From contig NC_080179.1 of NCBI RefSeq assembly GCF_950295315.1, positions 70,492,615-70,556,614 on the forward strand: a stretch of 64,000 bases of DNA, written 5' to 3'. Shown piece by piece: positions 33,502-44,349 of this stretch. The notes below the pieces were generated by a model. The model had not been told where the DNA came from. It did no database searches and saw only the letters and a list, made by a program, of their open reading frames with translations. A program made the position numbers and the translations under genes. Within the stretch, counting starts at the first letter, position 1. Each line of letters begins with the position of its first letter. This DNA comes from Erinaceus europaeus. Its lineage: Eukaryota > Chordata > Mammalia > Eulipotyphla > Erinaceidae.

Positions 33502-33684
33502 GTAAGTATCTTTTCTACCTTATTGTTCACCCAGTACATCATAAACTGTTTGAACTATTGTCAGGGCAAATTCTAGTAATTGTTCTGTATATAATCTCAC
33601 CTGCCTTTGATTTTATTATGACTGTTAATTACCTGTGAAATCAAATACAATATGCAGGTTCTTCCTTCCCTTTACCTTTTTGTT

Positions 33685-34035
33685 TTTCCCACTGCCAGGA
33701 GCATTACTGTACTGGAGCTGACTTCCCTGTTCTGTCACCAGTTTTCTTCCTAACAGACCAAAGTAGACATCTACAAGCACTACAGCTTGTGAAGTGTCTT
33801 GCCTTCCTCGCCTCCACCCCAGATGGGGACCAGGTCATTGCACACTTTGTGTGCTCCCCACCCAGCCCCTTTTACCTTAACACTCTAACCCCCTTGCCAC
33901 CCCCACACTAGTATATCATGAGTGAAAGGTGGAGAGAAAGAAGCAGATATCATTCTGGTACATGTACTGCCAGGGATTGAACTCATGCTTGAGAGTCTAA
34001 TTTTATCCACTGCGCCACCTTTTGGACCACACATG
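33685..34035 (-). repeat. antisense SINE remnants
   Basis: 33700-33870 is eroded (TACAGCTTGTGAAGTGTC, CACCCAGCCCC). 33905-34030 is the CCACCTTTTGGACCACA family (ATTCTGGTACATGTACTGCC, GAGAGTCTAATTTTATCCAC). Confidence 0.5.
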
Positions 34036-34149
34036 AGTTTATTTTTATGAGAAACTAGAGTAGCACTCAGCAGTGACATACCTGGTGATAGAAACTGAAC
34101 CTGTGCAAAGAACTGTGTTGGCCCACAGCGAGGATACTTGGAGGGCCAC

Positions 34150-34345
34150 CTAGCAGGTCTGCAGGTGTCTTTCTTTCTCCCTCCCCTCTCAATTTCTCTG
34201 TCTCAGTAAAAGAGGAAGAAAAAAAAAAAAAGAAAGAAAAGGAGTGGGGAGATGCTACTACCAAGAGTAGTGGATTTGCAATCCTGGCACCAAGCCTCAG
34301 TAGTAGTCCTGGTGACAATAAAAGGAAATTAAAAAAAAAAAAAAG
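34150..34345 (+). repeat. sense SINE 3' half, long-tail variant
   Basis: AGCAGGTCTGCAGGTGTCTT, pyrimidine tract, GAGTAGTGGATTTGCAATCC and a poly-A tail. Confidence 0.6.
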
Positions 34346-34844
34346 TGGACCTGGACCACGTGCTTACAAGTCTTATGCTTCATTTTCTAGTTATCTATCT
34401 CCTGGGATCTTTTTTCCTTTTTAATCTCAGTTCCCATGATGACTGAGAAGTACCATGATGACTGAGAGGAAGGGGGGGACATAGGGAGAAAGAGACACCT
34501 GCATCATTTATTATCTCAGAAAAAAAAATTAAATCTCAAGTAGTTTAATTATTAAAATGGTTGCATAATAAGTGATATCAGAAATTATTGTACAAGCAGA
34601 GGTGCTGAAAGACTCAGCAAAGCTTCCTTGAGCTTGGTGGCAGCTGGGCTCGAGCTTGATTGGTACACATCCTGACGCAGGCTATTTTTTAGTGTTTTGG
34701 ATCAGGCATGCAGTATTGATGTTAATGTAGTGCTATTTGCTTATTAAAATGGTGTCTCTCAGATTTTCCATTATAAAATAGTAAATACTTCTGTTAGGAA
34801 GATACTACCCAGTGGGTTATATGGAGAGTCTTAGGATATAATGG

Positions 34845-35700
34845 AAACATTCTTAATTATTTTTGAAAGTAGGGGTGATATCGATGGAGAGAGACCTGCA
34901 GCGTAAACCACCAGTTGTGAACCGGGTCCTTCTCCTCAACTCCCCACTGGAAGCTTTCTTATTTATCACTCTGGGAATATGGACCCAAATAATCTTTTTT
35001 TTTTTTTCTAAGAAGATTTTATTATTCATGAGAAACATAGGAGGAGAGAGAAAGAACTAGGCATTACCCTAGTACATGTGCTGCCGGGGATTGAACTCAG
35101 GACTTCATGTTTGAGAGTCCCGATGTTCTATCCACTGCGTCACCTCCCGGACCACTGGATCAACGTCTGTATGGGGTGCAGAAGGTAGAAGGTCTGGCTT
35201 CTATAATTGCTTCTCCACTGGACATGGGCATTAGCATGTCAATCTATACCCCCAGCCTGTTTCTATCTTTCCGTAGTGGGGTAGGACTGGGTAGGTGGGC
35301 TTCCAGGACACATCAATGAGGTCGTCTGCCCAGGGAAGTCAGATTGGTGTCATGGTAGCATCTGCAACTTGATGGCTGAAAAGCATTAAGATACAAAGCA
35401 GAGCAAATTGTTTAGTAATCAGGATCCTGAAGGCAACAATAGAGCAGATGAGACTTGGTGCCTTTATACTGGAAGAAACTAGGAAGTCTGGTAGACTTTG
35501 TAGGTATATTGCAGTCAGCCCGTGACTATTTTTGCCTGAGCCTGACCCCTAACATGCATGTGGACTAAAAGTATTGTCTGGGAAGATGGTATCAGAGTTG
35601 AAAATAGGACTACAAATCTGGGTCCAAGAAGTGAGTAGTTCCTAAATATGGGAAAAGTATATAAATATCATTAACTCTAAACCTCATTGATCTGACCTAG
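34845..35700 (-). mobile_element. L1 3'-UTR-like fragment, antisense, split by a SINE
   Basis: The unit starts near 34860, reaches ATCACTCTGGGAATATGGACC, is interrupted at about 35000-35155 by a reverse SINE, and resumes with ATGGGGTGCAGAAGGTAGAA through GTTTCTATCTTTCCGTAGTG. It matches the 4895 and 44350 units; the right boundary is uncertain. Confidence 0.6.
35000..35155 (-). repeat. antisense SINE, CACCTCCCGGACCAC family
   Basis: Poly-T, ATTTTATTATTCATGAGAAA, ATGTGCTGCCGGGGATTGAA and GCGTCACCTCCCGGACCAC; inserted into the L1-like unit. Confidence 0.8.
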
Positions 35701-35734
35701 AATTCTTAAGTTTTCTATTTTTCCGGTGGCCATG

Positions 35735-36025
35735 CCATAGCACACACTGGGCTAAGGGCATAAAGTATGAAACTTAGGGACCGGTGCAAGGATCCCGGTT
35801 CCAGCTCCTGGCTACCCACCTGCAGGGAGGGAGGGATGGTCACTTCGAAAGTGATGAAGCAGGCCTGCAGGTGTCTTTCCTCCTCTCTTATCTTCCCCAT
35901 GTCTCTCAGTTTCTTTGTCTTATCCAACAACAGTAACAATGTATGAAAGATGGCCGCCAGGAGCAGTGGATTCGTGGTGCAAGCACTGAGCCCCAGTGAT
36001 AAACCTTGTAGGCAAAAAAGTTTTT
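35735..36025 (+). repeat. sense Eri-type SINE, long-tail variant, diverged
   Basis: CATGCCATAGCACACACTGG (eroded head), GATCCCGGTTCCAGCTCC, CACCTGCAGGGAGGGAGGG, TATCCAACAACAGTAACAAT and the distal module CCGCCAGGAGCAGTGGATTC .. AACCTTGTAGGCAAAAAAG. Confidence 0.75.
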
Positions 36026-36218
36026 TTTCGCGTTTTCTTCTATCTCATTATATTTTAAAGATAATATAATCATATTTACCCATTAATGGTGTGTCATTTG
36101 AAGATTTGTGGCTATTATCCTACAGAAGCACATATATCTAGCATTTAAATATGAAGTGTGATTTGTAATAGGGAGTAGTGACGTTTGAAATTTTGTAATA
36201 TATTAAATTTTACTTTAG

Positions 36219-36483
36219 CCCCACAGAGAACTTCAGATTGGTCCAAAAAGAAGAAAGAACCTCTTGGCAAGTTAGCTTCCTTGTTTAAGCTTATTGTGCG
36301 AGTTATCAGTTGTTTCCACACTGTGAGCCTCAAGGAAGTACATTCTGATACTCTCCGGGCTATCGGCGACTCAATTACCGGCATTCTTTCCAATGTACTT
36401 GGACATATTTCATTACCCTCTATGATCCGAAAAATATTTGCAACTTTAACAAGACCTCTGGCATTACTTTATGAAAACTCAAA
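36219..36483 (+). CDS. RIF1: RIF1 coding exon, residues ~781-868
   Basis: Acceptor TTTTACTTTAG|CCCCAC, donor TCAAA|GTAAGT. Encodes PQRTSDWSKKKKEPLGKLAS then LFKLIVRVISCFHTVSLKEV, HSDTLRAIGDSITGILSNVL and GHISLPSMIRKIFATLTRPL. Largest exon of the helical domain. It ends in phase 2 on a Lys codon. Confidence 0.98.
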
Positions 36484-36839
36484 GTAAGTATTTTGGGCTT
36501 AGAAGACTTTTGGATTTTACATATGTAATTTAGATCCAGGTAGCAAACTTTCATATTAGCTGTCACAGATGGTAGATTTCTTCTTGACCTCTTGATGAGG
36601 TTAATATATTAAACTTACACTTTTGTTTACAAAATACCTATGGAATCACAGAAGTGTGAACTTGGTAGGAACGGGAAGTCCTTCCGCATGCAAGTCACGC
36701 CCACTTGTAGCTGAGTAATAAACAAGCAGACCAGTGAAATGTATGCCAAGTATAAGAGCATTCTTGACATGCTACTTTGCACTCAGTGTATTGTATGGAC
36801 CCTATATCATATCTAGAAATCTTAATTAAAAAATTTTTT

Positions 36840-37028
36840 TTTTAATTTTGTATTTTTTTGGATAGAGGCAACCAACCAGAAATTGAGAGGAAGGGGGGAC
36901 ATAGGGAGAAAGAGACACCTGCATCACTTCTTCACCTGGTAGAGGAAGCTCTTCCCCCCGCAGGTGGGGAAGGGGTCTAAAACCCGGATCCTGGTACACT
37001 CAGCCAAGTGTTCCATCACCTGGCCCCT
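36840..37028 (-). repeat. antisense older SINE
   Basis: TTTTTGGATAGAGGCAACCA, GACACCTGCATCACTTCTTC, CCCCCCGCAGGTGGGGAAGG and CATCACCTGGCCCC. A detached piece of a similar body occurs at 34460-34505. Confidence 0.75.
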
Positions 37029-37449
37029 CAAAGTATTGATTTTTTAATGTTCACATCGTGGTCTGAAACTGTGGCTTCTTATTGGTAGCCATTTCCTTCA
37101 TAACAGCAATATTATAGTTGTTCACATTGTGTCTACATCGCCACTGTGATTGAAGGTTACTGTTTGGTTGGTTTAAAGGGCATACACATTTAAATCCTGA
37201 ATTATGTTTCAAAATATTATTGACTTACATTACAGTTTACATTAGAATTAAAGTAAACTGCCTATCAGGAGACCTGCAAAACCCTAAACATAACATTGCA
37301 AAAAGCACATTGGCAGCATGGCTAACGTTCTTCATAGCAAGCTTCCGTGTGTTCACATGCAGCTCACCAGACCCATACCAATTAGGGACAGATATTTGGA
37401 GTACAAAGTAGAACCCCAGATCTTCAAACATTGCAAACGCTATCTGCAT

Positions 37450-37590
37450 TTATTTTGGGTAGTGACAAAAACTAAGTGGGAAGAATGAGATAGAGTCACC
37501 TACAATACTGCTTCATAGCTTGTGAAGTTTTTACCCTATGAGTGAGGACCAAGGGCTTGAGTCAAGACCTTTGCGCACGGTATCATGCAC
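37450..37590 (-). repeat. antisense SINE, eroded
   Basis: TTTTGGGTAGTGACAAAAAC, ACAATACTGCTTCATAGCTT and GAGTCAAGACCTTTGCGCAC. Confidence 0.45.
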
Positions 37591-37750
37591 TTTTTTATTT
37601 TTAGTAAAACTAACTTATTTTAAAATAGTTTAGAATTTAAAAATGTCAGTGTTGTGAAGAGTAGTCCTCATTTTTGGTGATTTGTTTTATGAAAGGTAGG
37701 TTATCCCACGTTTAATGTTTGGCATTTGATGTATTTTTGTTAAAGCTTTG

Positions 37751-37925
37751 GCACCTTCTTATATCACCACAAGTTATTTGCGTGACTACAATATTATTGT
37801 TGTTTCTGAAATATAAACAGCACCTTCTCTTTTCTTTTTATGTCACCACAAGTTACTTGCATGACTACAATATTATTGGCCTTGCTTCTGAAATATAAAT
37901 GGCACCTTCTCTTTTTTCTTTCTAG
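37751..37925 (+). repeat. 2.3-copy tandem duplication forming a 3' splice site
   Basis: Units start with GCACCTTCT at 37751, 37820 and 37902. The first two share CACCACAAGTTA, TTGC.TGACTACAATATTATT and TTCTGAAATATAAA; the third is partial and is itself the pyrimidine tract CTTCTCTTTTTTCTTTCTAG of the next exon. Unit lengths are 69 and 82 bases. The branch-point region of this exon has therefore been copied. Confidence 0.92.
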
Positions 37926-37968
37926 ACGTGATGAAGTTCCTAAAGTGTATAGTTCTATGAACAACAAG
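37926..37968 (+). CDS. RIF1: RIF1 43-base exon, residues ~869-883
   Basis: Very short exon. Acceptor CTTTCTAG|ACGTGA, donor AAG|GTAAAA. Encodes RDEVPKVYSSMNNK. 43 is not a multiple of three, so skipping it would shift the frame. Its polypyrimidine tract lies in the tandem duplication immediately upstream. Confidence 0.95.
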
Positions 37969-38430
37969 GTAAAAAGAGATAATCGTCTTTAAAATAAACT
38001 TTTGTAATGAGAAAAACATGGGGGTTTATTCTAGATAATTTTATATGCATAATTCTATTGATTTTAAAATGTTTATTATTACTCAAATTTAAAGGACATT
38101 TAGTAAAATAACAGCCAACATAGTTTCTTAAAGGATATGAAGTCACTTAATATGACTTAGCTTTGGAGAATATTTGTTTCTGGAGATTAAGTAAAATTGT
38201 AGTAGACAACTGTTAGAATTAACCTGAAGACATTTTGCTATGGTAATTAGAAGTCATGAAATCATGTAATATCAGTCAGAAATTCAATTTACCTATAATT
38301 TGTCGGTTTATAATGAGAGAATGAATGTTTTAAGGTGTTTTTTTTTTTTTTTCTGTTTTGAGCTTTTGTTTCTTTGTTTTAAAAGGAGCATTCCACCTGT
38401 TATTCTAATGAACTTTTCCTTTTTTCCTAG

Positions 38431-38633
38431 TTAGAAAAGCTACTTGGCGAAATCATTGCTTGTCTCCACTTCAGCTACACTGGAACTTACGACAGTGAAC
38501 TTCTGGAGCAGATATCACCACTATTGTGCATCATATTTTTGCACAAGAACAGACAGATTCGAAAGCAGAGTGCTCAGTTCTGGAATGCCACGTTTGCTAA
38601 AGAGCCGATGTTAGTTTACCCCGAAGAGTTAAA
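38431..38633 (+). CDS. RIF1: RIF1 coding exon, residues ~884-950
   Basis: Acceptor TTTTTTCCTAG|TTAGAA, donor TTAAA|GTATGT. Encodes LEKLLGEIIACLHFSYTGTY then DSELLEQISPLLCIIFLHKN and RQIRKQSAQFWNATFAKEPM, then LVYPEEL. End of the helical-repeat domain. Confidence 0.98.
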
Positions 38634-39142
38634 GTATGTTAACAAGAAAAATTTATACAATTATTGTGGTTATATAAATTGACATTTATAAATTTTCTTA
38701 AGGGAATCACTGGAGAGGCTTCCATAGCTGAGATATATTACTCGAGTAGACGGCAGTCCCTAAACATTATTTGACCATATATTTTTGTCCTTGGCATAAT
38801 TGCTACAGAAGAGGCCAGAAATTAATGGTCACTTTAAAGTTTGGTAATGTATAGAGAATACTTAATTAATATTTATTTTAATTGATATTTATTTTTTGTT
38901 TGGAAGTTAACATGGGAAAGTTTTGGAAATGTGGAAGCTGAAGAGATTAGAAAAAATTAGTCACGTCTGCACTTTGTTACAGTTTTGTGTACTTGGTACA
39001 ATTATCTATACTGCCACTTAACTGGCTCTGTGTAGCTTTAAAATTAGCTTAAAATTAACAAGTATTCTTGTTAGTGGATTACTAATACTTAAACAGTGTT
39101 ACTTAAAGCATATTATATACATGTTTGCTTTTTGTTTTTAAG
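38634..39142. other. intron, no recognised element
   Basis: AT-rich intron without repeat signatures. Confidence 0.55.
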
Positions 39143-39242
39143 ACTAATACTCAGGGAAGCCAAACAAAAAGTTCTGCTTCTTTTGCCTGGTTTGGAAAAT
39201 GTCCAAGTAATGGAAGAATCCAGTGAACCATATTCAGATGTA
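39143..39242 (+). CDS. RIF1: RIF1 coding exon, residues ~951-984
   Basis: Acceptor GTTTTTAAG|ACTAAT, donor GATGTA|GTAAGT. Encodes LILREAKQKVLLLLPGLENV then QVMEESSEPYSDV, the transition from the last helices to the disordered region. Confidence 0.96.
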
Positions 39243-39304
39243 GTAAGTTTGCCTTTTTAACTTTTCAATAGTGTCTGAGTACTTTATTTGATTTCCATAT
39301 AATT

Positions 39305-39585
39305 TTAAAAAATATATTTATTTACTATTGAACAGAGACAAATTGCAAAGGGATTGGGAGAAAGAGGAAAGACGCAGAGATACCTGTAGCCCTGCTTCAC
39401 CACTTGTGAAGCAAGTTTAACACAATAAACAGGGAAACCTCAAGGGCAGTTGTAGATAGCACAGTGATTATACAAAGAGACTTAGCCTTCAGAGTCAGTT
39501 TCAGTCCCCCCCTTTCACCACCACAAGCCAGAGTTGAGCAGTGCTTTGATAAAATAATAATAATAAACAAAAATAACTTCAGCAA
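39305..39585. repeat. two SINE fragments in opposite orientation
   Basis: 39310-39412 is the reverse tail half of a SINE (TTGAACAGAGACAAATTGCA, GATACCTGTAGCCCTGCTTC). 39440-39575 is a sense short-body copy (GGGCAGTTGTAGATAGCACA, GAGTTGAGCAGTGCTTTG). Confidence 0.55.
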
Positions 39586-40004
39586 AAGTATTTGTAATAC
39601 AAGATTTTCCGTATAGTTATATGACCTGAGTTGTGAATTAATAACAATGAATTTTTGTCAGCTTCTCATGTAAATCTCTGACTCTTGTTCATTAGTGACC
39701 TTTTTCTGTTTTGTTTTAAATCTGTAGCATCTTATGGATATTATTTGGCAAAGATCAATATATATATGACATTTCTTAATTACTTTTTTTTTCGCTGGAG
39801 CACTACTCAGCTCTGGTTTATGACCAGGGATTGAATCTGGGACCAAGCTTCAGTCATAATAGTCCTAGCACTTGAAGTGTTTTACTTTTGATAAACTAAG
39901 AATAATAGCTATGCGGCTTGTTTAATGTTTAGGGAAACGCTTTCCTATCCCACCCCCACCCTTCCACTTCGTTCTGTCAGAACAGAGACACCTTTGGTAT
40001 ATCA

Positions 40005-40625
40005 GCAATTTTTTCTTTTTATTGAGAGGCTTAATGCCTTAGAGTACAGTCATTGATATACATGAACACAATTTCATTATGTACCAGGACCTCACAGTTC
40101 TCTTCCACCCCCCTTTTCTTCCCCCACGTCCTTTGCTTTGATGCTGTACAATGCCCAGTCCATGTTGCATTTCATGTTCTCCCTCAAAAGTAAGATCGTT
40201 TGTTCTTTTTTGGCTTATCTCACTTAACACATTATCTTCCAGTTCCATATAAGATGACTCAGAGAAAACAATCCTGTCATCTGACAGCTGAGTAGTATTT
40301 GACTCTGTCAGTTAGAAAAGTTTTTTGTTTTTTTTTAAAAACTACTCATCTGTTGCTGGATATCTGTTTAGCTTTCAAGTTTTGACTATTACAGATTGTG
40401 TTGCTATGAGTAGGTATACATATATCTCTTCTTACAGGTGCTTTGTTTCCTTTGGGTAAATCCCTAGGAAAGAAATTACTGGGTCATAGGGTAGGTCTAT
40501 TTCTCCAGACTTTTCCACAAATGTTGGGCCAATGTATATTCCCACCAACGGGGCAGAAGTGTCCCCTTTCCCCCACATCCTCTCCAACATTTGTTTTCGT
40601 TGTCCTTTCCAACGTATATATATAA
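40005..40625 (-). mobile_element. L1 3' end, antisense
   Basis: TTTTTTCTTTTTATTGAGAG, ACATGAACACAATTTCATTA, then reversed ORF2 end sequence (GTCATAGGGTAGGTCTATTT, CATCCTCTCCAACATTTG). Frames broken; older than the 42949 copy. Confidence 0.85.
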
Positions 40626-41083
40626 GTCACCAATTTTAGCCAAAGTTTTTTGACCTATAGTTTTTTATTAATATCTGAAAATACAGGAATGAAGATCTGT
40701 ATCTACATCCATGCCATAGAACATCCTGAGACAGCATTTTTCTATTCAGCAACAATTGGAATCTATTGGAGTCTCAGAAAAGAAATGTTATAGCTACCTA
40801 AATCCCATTTGGTTTATGGCTAAAACAAATTTTATCAAATTCCGAATTATTGAGAGTTCTGTGTAGCTTTAGCTTGGAAAAATAGATAACTTTGTTGGGA
40901 AGGACGTGGTAGTTAATATATTCTGTCATCGTTCACCTTTGTGTGTGTGTTTGCTTTTATTTTATGTGCTGCATCATATGTAGTGCTAGGGATCAGACTC
41001 AAGGCCTTATACCTGAGAGCCCAATGCTTTATCCCCTGCATCACATCTCAGGTTGCGTTGAAACATAGTCTCAGTGTTGTTTG

Positions 41084-41610
41084 TTTGTTTGTTTTTATTT
41101 AAGAAAGGATTAATTAACAAAACCATAGGGTAGGAGGGGTACAACTCCACACAATTCCCACCACCCAATCTCCGTATCCCACCCCTCCCCCGATAGCTTT
41201 CCCATTCTCTATCCCTCTGGGAGCATGGACCCAGGGTCATTGTGGGTTGCAGAAGGTAGAAGGTCTGGCTTCTGTAATTGCTTCCCTGCTGAACATGGGC
41301 GTTGACTGGTCGGTCCATACTCCCAGTCTGCCTCTCTCTTTCCCTAGTAGGGTGGGTCTCTGGGGAAGCTGAGCTCCAGGACATATTGGTGGGGTCTTCA
41401 ATCCAGGGAAGTCTGGCCGGCATCCTGATGACACCTGGAACCTGGTGACTGAAAAGAGAGTTAACATACAAAGCCAAACAAATTGTTGAGCAATCATGGA
41501 CCCAAAGCTTGGAAAAGTGGAGAGGAAGTATTAGGGAGGTACTCACTGCAAACTCTAGTGTACTTCTGCTTTCTTACTTTGGTGCCATACTCCAAACTCA
41601 GTCAGTTTCT
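41084..41610 (-). mobile_element. L1 3'-UTR-like segment, middle layer
   Basis: TTTATTTAAGAAAGGATTAA, CATAGGGTAGGAGGGGTACA, CCCTCTGGGAGCATGGACCC, and at its end TACTTTGGTGCCATACTCCA, which resembles TACTTTGGTGTAATACTCCA in the authentic L1 3' end at 43080. That links the recurrent unit to the L1 3' UTR. Confidence 0.7.
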
Positions 41611-42915
41611 TTTTTTTTTTTCAAGGGTAAAAATTTTACTTTAATTTTTTCAATAAAATTTACATTCATGATAAAACTATGAAAATTTTGTTGATTCTGA
41701 ATATAGTTATATTTTAATTTACACACATTTTAATTATTTAGGGTAATCATATTTTGAGATTGTGATATTTTCCATTAGGAAAAACATTTATTTATAGAAG
41801 TAAATGCTGAAAATAAGTAGAGAGAAAACCATTTTAAATAAATTCTTTGTAGAATTACAAAGGATAAAAATGAATTTTTTTCAATCTCAAGCACATGAAA
41901 TCAATGACTACTGCACTGCAAAATCTTGATGCAAAGATTTAATTATTAATCAAAACAATGACAGTGAATGAGAAAATTACTCTCATCAAATCTACACCAT
42001 GGACAAATTAGATGAAATCAATGCAATATTATGATCTTTACCAAATTAAGACATAAGTACTGATCAAAACAAAAAATGCATAGAGCCTCTATTTTTACCC
42101 TTGTTCTGGAGCCTAAGAGGCAATTTCACTCAGAACTCACTGATGCTGAAGCTTTTGTGTACCTCACAGTCACCAAATACTAGTTTGTCAAAACCCAGTT
42201 CTCATAGCAATTGCTTCAGGGAAATGATGGAACAGAACACCCTAAGAATGGCAGACATGGAGAACTGTAAATCTTTATGTTAATTGGTGAGTTCTTTTTT
42301 CAATTTTTATTAGTAATTTAAAAGATAGCTGGGTTAAAATTCCATACAATTCCCACCACCAAAGATCTATGTCCCATCCCCTCTATTGGAAGATTCTCTA
42401 TTCTTTATCCCTCTGGGAGTGTGGACCAAAATTCTTCATGAGGTGCAGAAGGGAGAAGGTCTGATTTATGTAATTGCTTCTCTGGTGTTGTCAGAATTCA
42501 GGGCACCATTAGGCTGGGCTAGCTTCCCGGCGGTAGACAGATGACCAGGGACACAAGGCTGAGCAGAGAAGCTGTATTTCTTTATTCACGAGCCAACAGT
42601 TCAAAAAACTAATTTAATCTAATCACCACACAATTCTGTCCTCCATCTTTCTCCTCCGGCCGCAGCATCAGGAACCAAGGAAGTACATAGGATAGGGGGC
42701 GGGGAGAAGAGAGAAGCGCAAAAAGGCAAAGACTAAACCACAATCTCCTGGAGGTGGGGGGAGTGAGACCAAACCAATGTAACAGAATGATCATGTAAAT
42801 AGACCACAATGTCAAGCAATGTAACAGAAGGGATCCCAGAAACAGAACTAGAAGCATACCAAAAATTCCCCACTTTTCTTTTTAACTAATTGACCATAGT
42901 ATCAGGAATGTGGGG
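41611..42915 (-). mobile_element. 1305-bp insertion with 15-bp TSD; LTR-like 5' part
   Basis: ACTCAGTCAGTTTCT at 41596-41610 and 42916-42930 is a perfect target-site duplication. On the minus strand the insert ends in poly-A with an ATTAAA-type signal near 41630-41640. It comprises an unidentified AT-rich 3' part (41611-42290), an L1-like piece (42291-42485) and an LTR-like part (42486-42915). I do not recognise the AT-rich part; it has no long open frame. Confidence 0.75.
42486..42915 (-). mobile_element. LTR-like segment, antisense
   Basis: Begins TGTTGTCAGAATTCAGGGC. TTTATT at 42581-42586 gives an AATAAA poly(A) signal on the minus strand, as expected in an LTR R region. ATAGTATCAGGAATG near 42897 parallels ATAGTATTAGGAATG in the LTR at 51866. 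No gag, pol or env is seen next to it. Confidence 0.6.
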
Positions 42916-42948
42916 ACTCAGTCAGTTTCTGCTTTGCGTTTCTACTTC

Positions 42949-43562
42949 TTTTTTTTTTTTTTTTTTTACATGCATAACATTCCCCAGATTCCCATTTAAC
43001 AATACAACCCCCACTATTTCATTCATCATTTTTCATGGACCTGTATTCTCCACACCCACCTACCCACCCCAGAGTCTTTTACTTTGGTGTAATACTCCAA
43101 TTCCATTTCAGGTTCGACTTGTGTTTTCTTTTCTAATCTTGTTTTTCAACTTCGGCCTGAGAGTAAGATCATCCCGTATTCATCCTTCTGTTTTCTGACT
43201 TATTTCACTCAACATGATTTTTTCAAGGTCCATCCAAGATCCGCTGAAAACGGTGAAGTCACCATTTTTTACATCTGAGTAGTATTCCATTGTGTATATA
43301 GACCACAACTGGATCAGCCACTCATCTGTTGTTGGACACCTGGGTTGCTTCCAGGTTTTGGCTATTACAAATTGTGCTGCCAAGAACATATGTGTACACA
43401 GATCTTTTTGGATGGATGTGTTGGGTTCCTTAGGATATATCCCCAGGAGGGGAATTGCAGGGTCATAGGGTAGGTCCATTTCTAGCCTTCTGAGAGTTCT
43501 CCAGACTGTTCTCCACAGAGGTTGGACCCATTGACATTCCCACCAGCAGTGCAGGAGGGAAT
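42949..43562 (-). mobile_element. L1 3' end, antisense, oldest layer of the nest
   Basis: Long T-run, TACATGCATAACATTCCCC 3' UTR, then minus-strand 43180-43479, an open stretch reading [20 protein letters not shown] and TKWQ-like WKQPRCPTTDEWLIQLWSIY, the L1 ORF2 C-terminal end. 5' truncated at 43562. Confidence 0.92.
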
Positions 43563-43599
43563 GTCTCAGTGTTGTTTGAATCTAGTAGTTTGATTTTTT

Positions 43600-43806
43600 T
43601 TTTTTTAAATTATCTTTATCAGATAGAGACAGCCAAAAGTCAAGAGGGGAGAGGGTAATATAGAGGGAGAGAGAAAGACACCTGCAGCACTGCTTCACCA
43701 CTCACAAAACTTTCCCCCTGCAGGTGGGAACGGGGGTCTCTAACCTTAGGGTCCTCGTGCATTGTGACATGTGCACTCAACCAGGTGTGCCACCACCTGG
43801 CCCCAG
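43600..43806 (-). repeat. antisense older SINE
   Basis: TTATCTTTATCAGATAGAGA, GACACCTGCAGCACTGCTTC, CCCCCTGCAGGTGGGAACGG and GCCACCACCTGGCCCC. Confidence 0.85.
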
Positions 43807-44034
43807 TTTTCTATCATTTATTTATCTCAGAACTTCATAAAATTAAATGGAGCAAATCATATAAAGGAAACAACTTGCTTGTTATTACTAGACAATGACT
43901 TTGTTTTGGCACAATTGTGATAGACTTCCATAATCAAAAGGAAATTGAAATGAGTATTCATTACACTGGCGTTCTCAAAATATGGAAAGGAGAAGTAAAA
44001 CAGGACAATTACACTTAATTTTCTTTTAATATAG

Positions 44035-44154
44035 ACTGAAAATTCACAATTTAATGTGAAGTTAAGTGGCATGGAAAGAAGATCAAGTGGAAGAAGAGAC
44101 TCTTTTTTGACCCAAGCAAAGGAAGCAAAAGAACATACAAAATCAACAGCCAAA
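44035..44154 (+). CDS. RIF1: RIF1 coding exon, residues ~985-1024
   Basis: Acceptor TTTTAATATAG|ACTGAA, donor AAA|GTATGT. Encodes TENSQFNVKLSGMERRSSGR then RDSFLTQAKEAKEHTKSTAK, a basic Ser-rich linker. It follows a 4.8-kb intron made largely of retroelements. Confidence 0.95.
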
Positions 44155-44349
44155 GTATGTTTTTCTAAGATTAGTTTACTAGAATGTTTTCCACTGATAA
44201 TGTGCTAAAGTAACATGTAATGTATAGATTTAGAATTTTCACTAGGTTAGTTAAAGCTACAATTTGAGGTACAAGTTTTGTCTCGCAAATCCATTGTGTA
44301 TATTGACTTGAAAGACATAATTTACATCGTTGTGCACACACACGTGCTT

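Larger units (their letters stand above)
41068..43578 (-). mobile_element. Three-layer retroelement nest with outer 16-bp TSD
   Basis: GTCTCAGTGTTGTTTG occurs at 41068-41083 and 43563-43578 and brackets the whole block. Inside are an L1-3'UTR-like segment (41084-41610 plus 42931-42948), an insertion with its own TSD (41611-42915), and an L1 3' end (42949-43562). All lie antisense to RIF1. The simplest order is L1 first, then the L1-like segment in its poly-A tail, then the 1.3-kb insertion. Confidence 0.85.
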
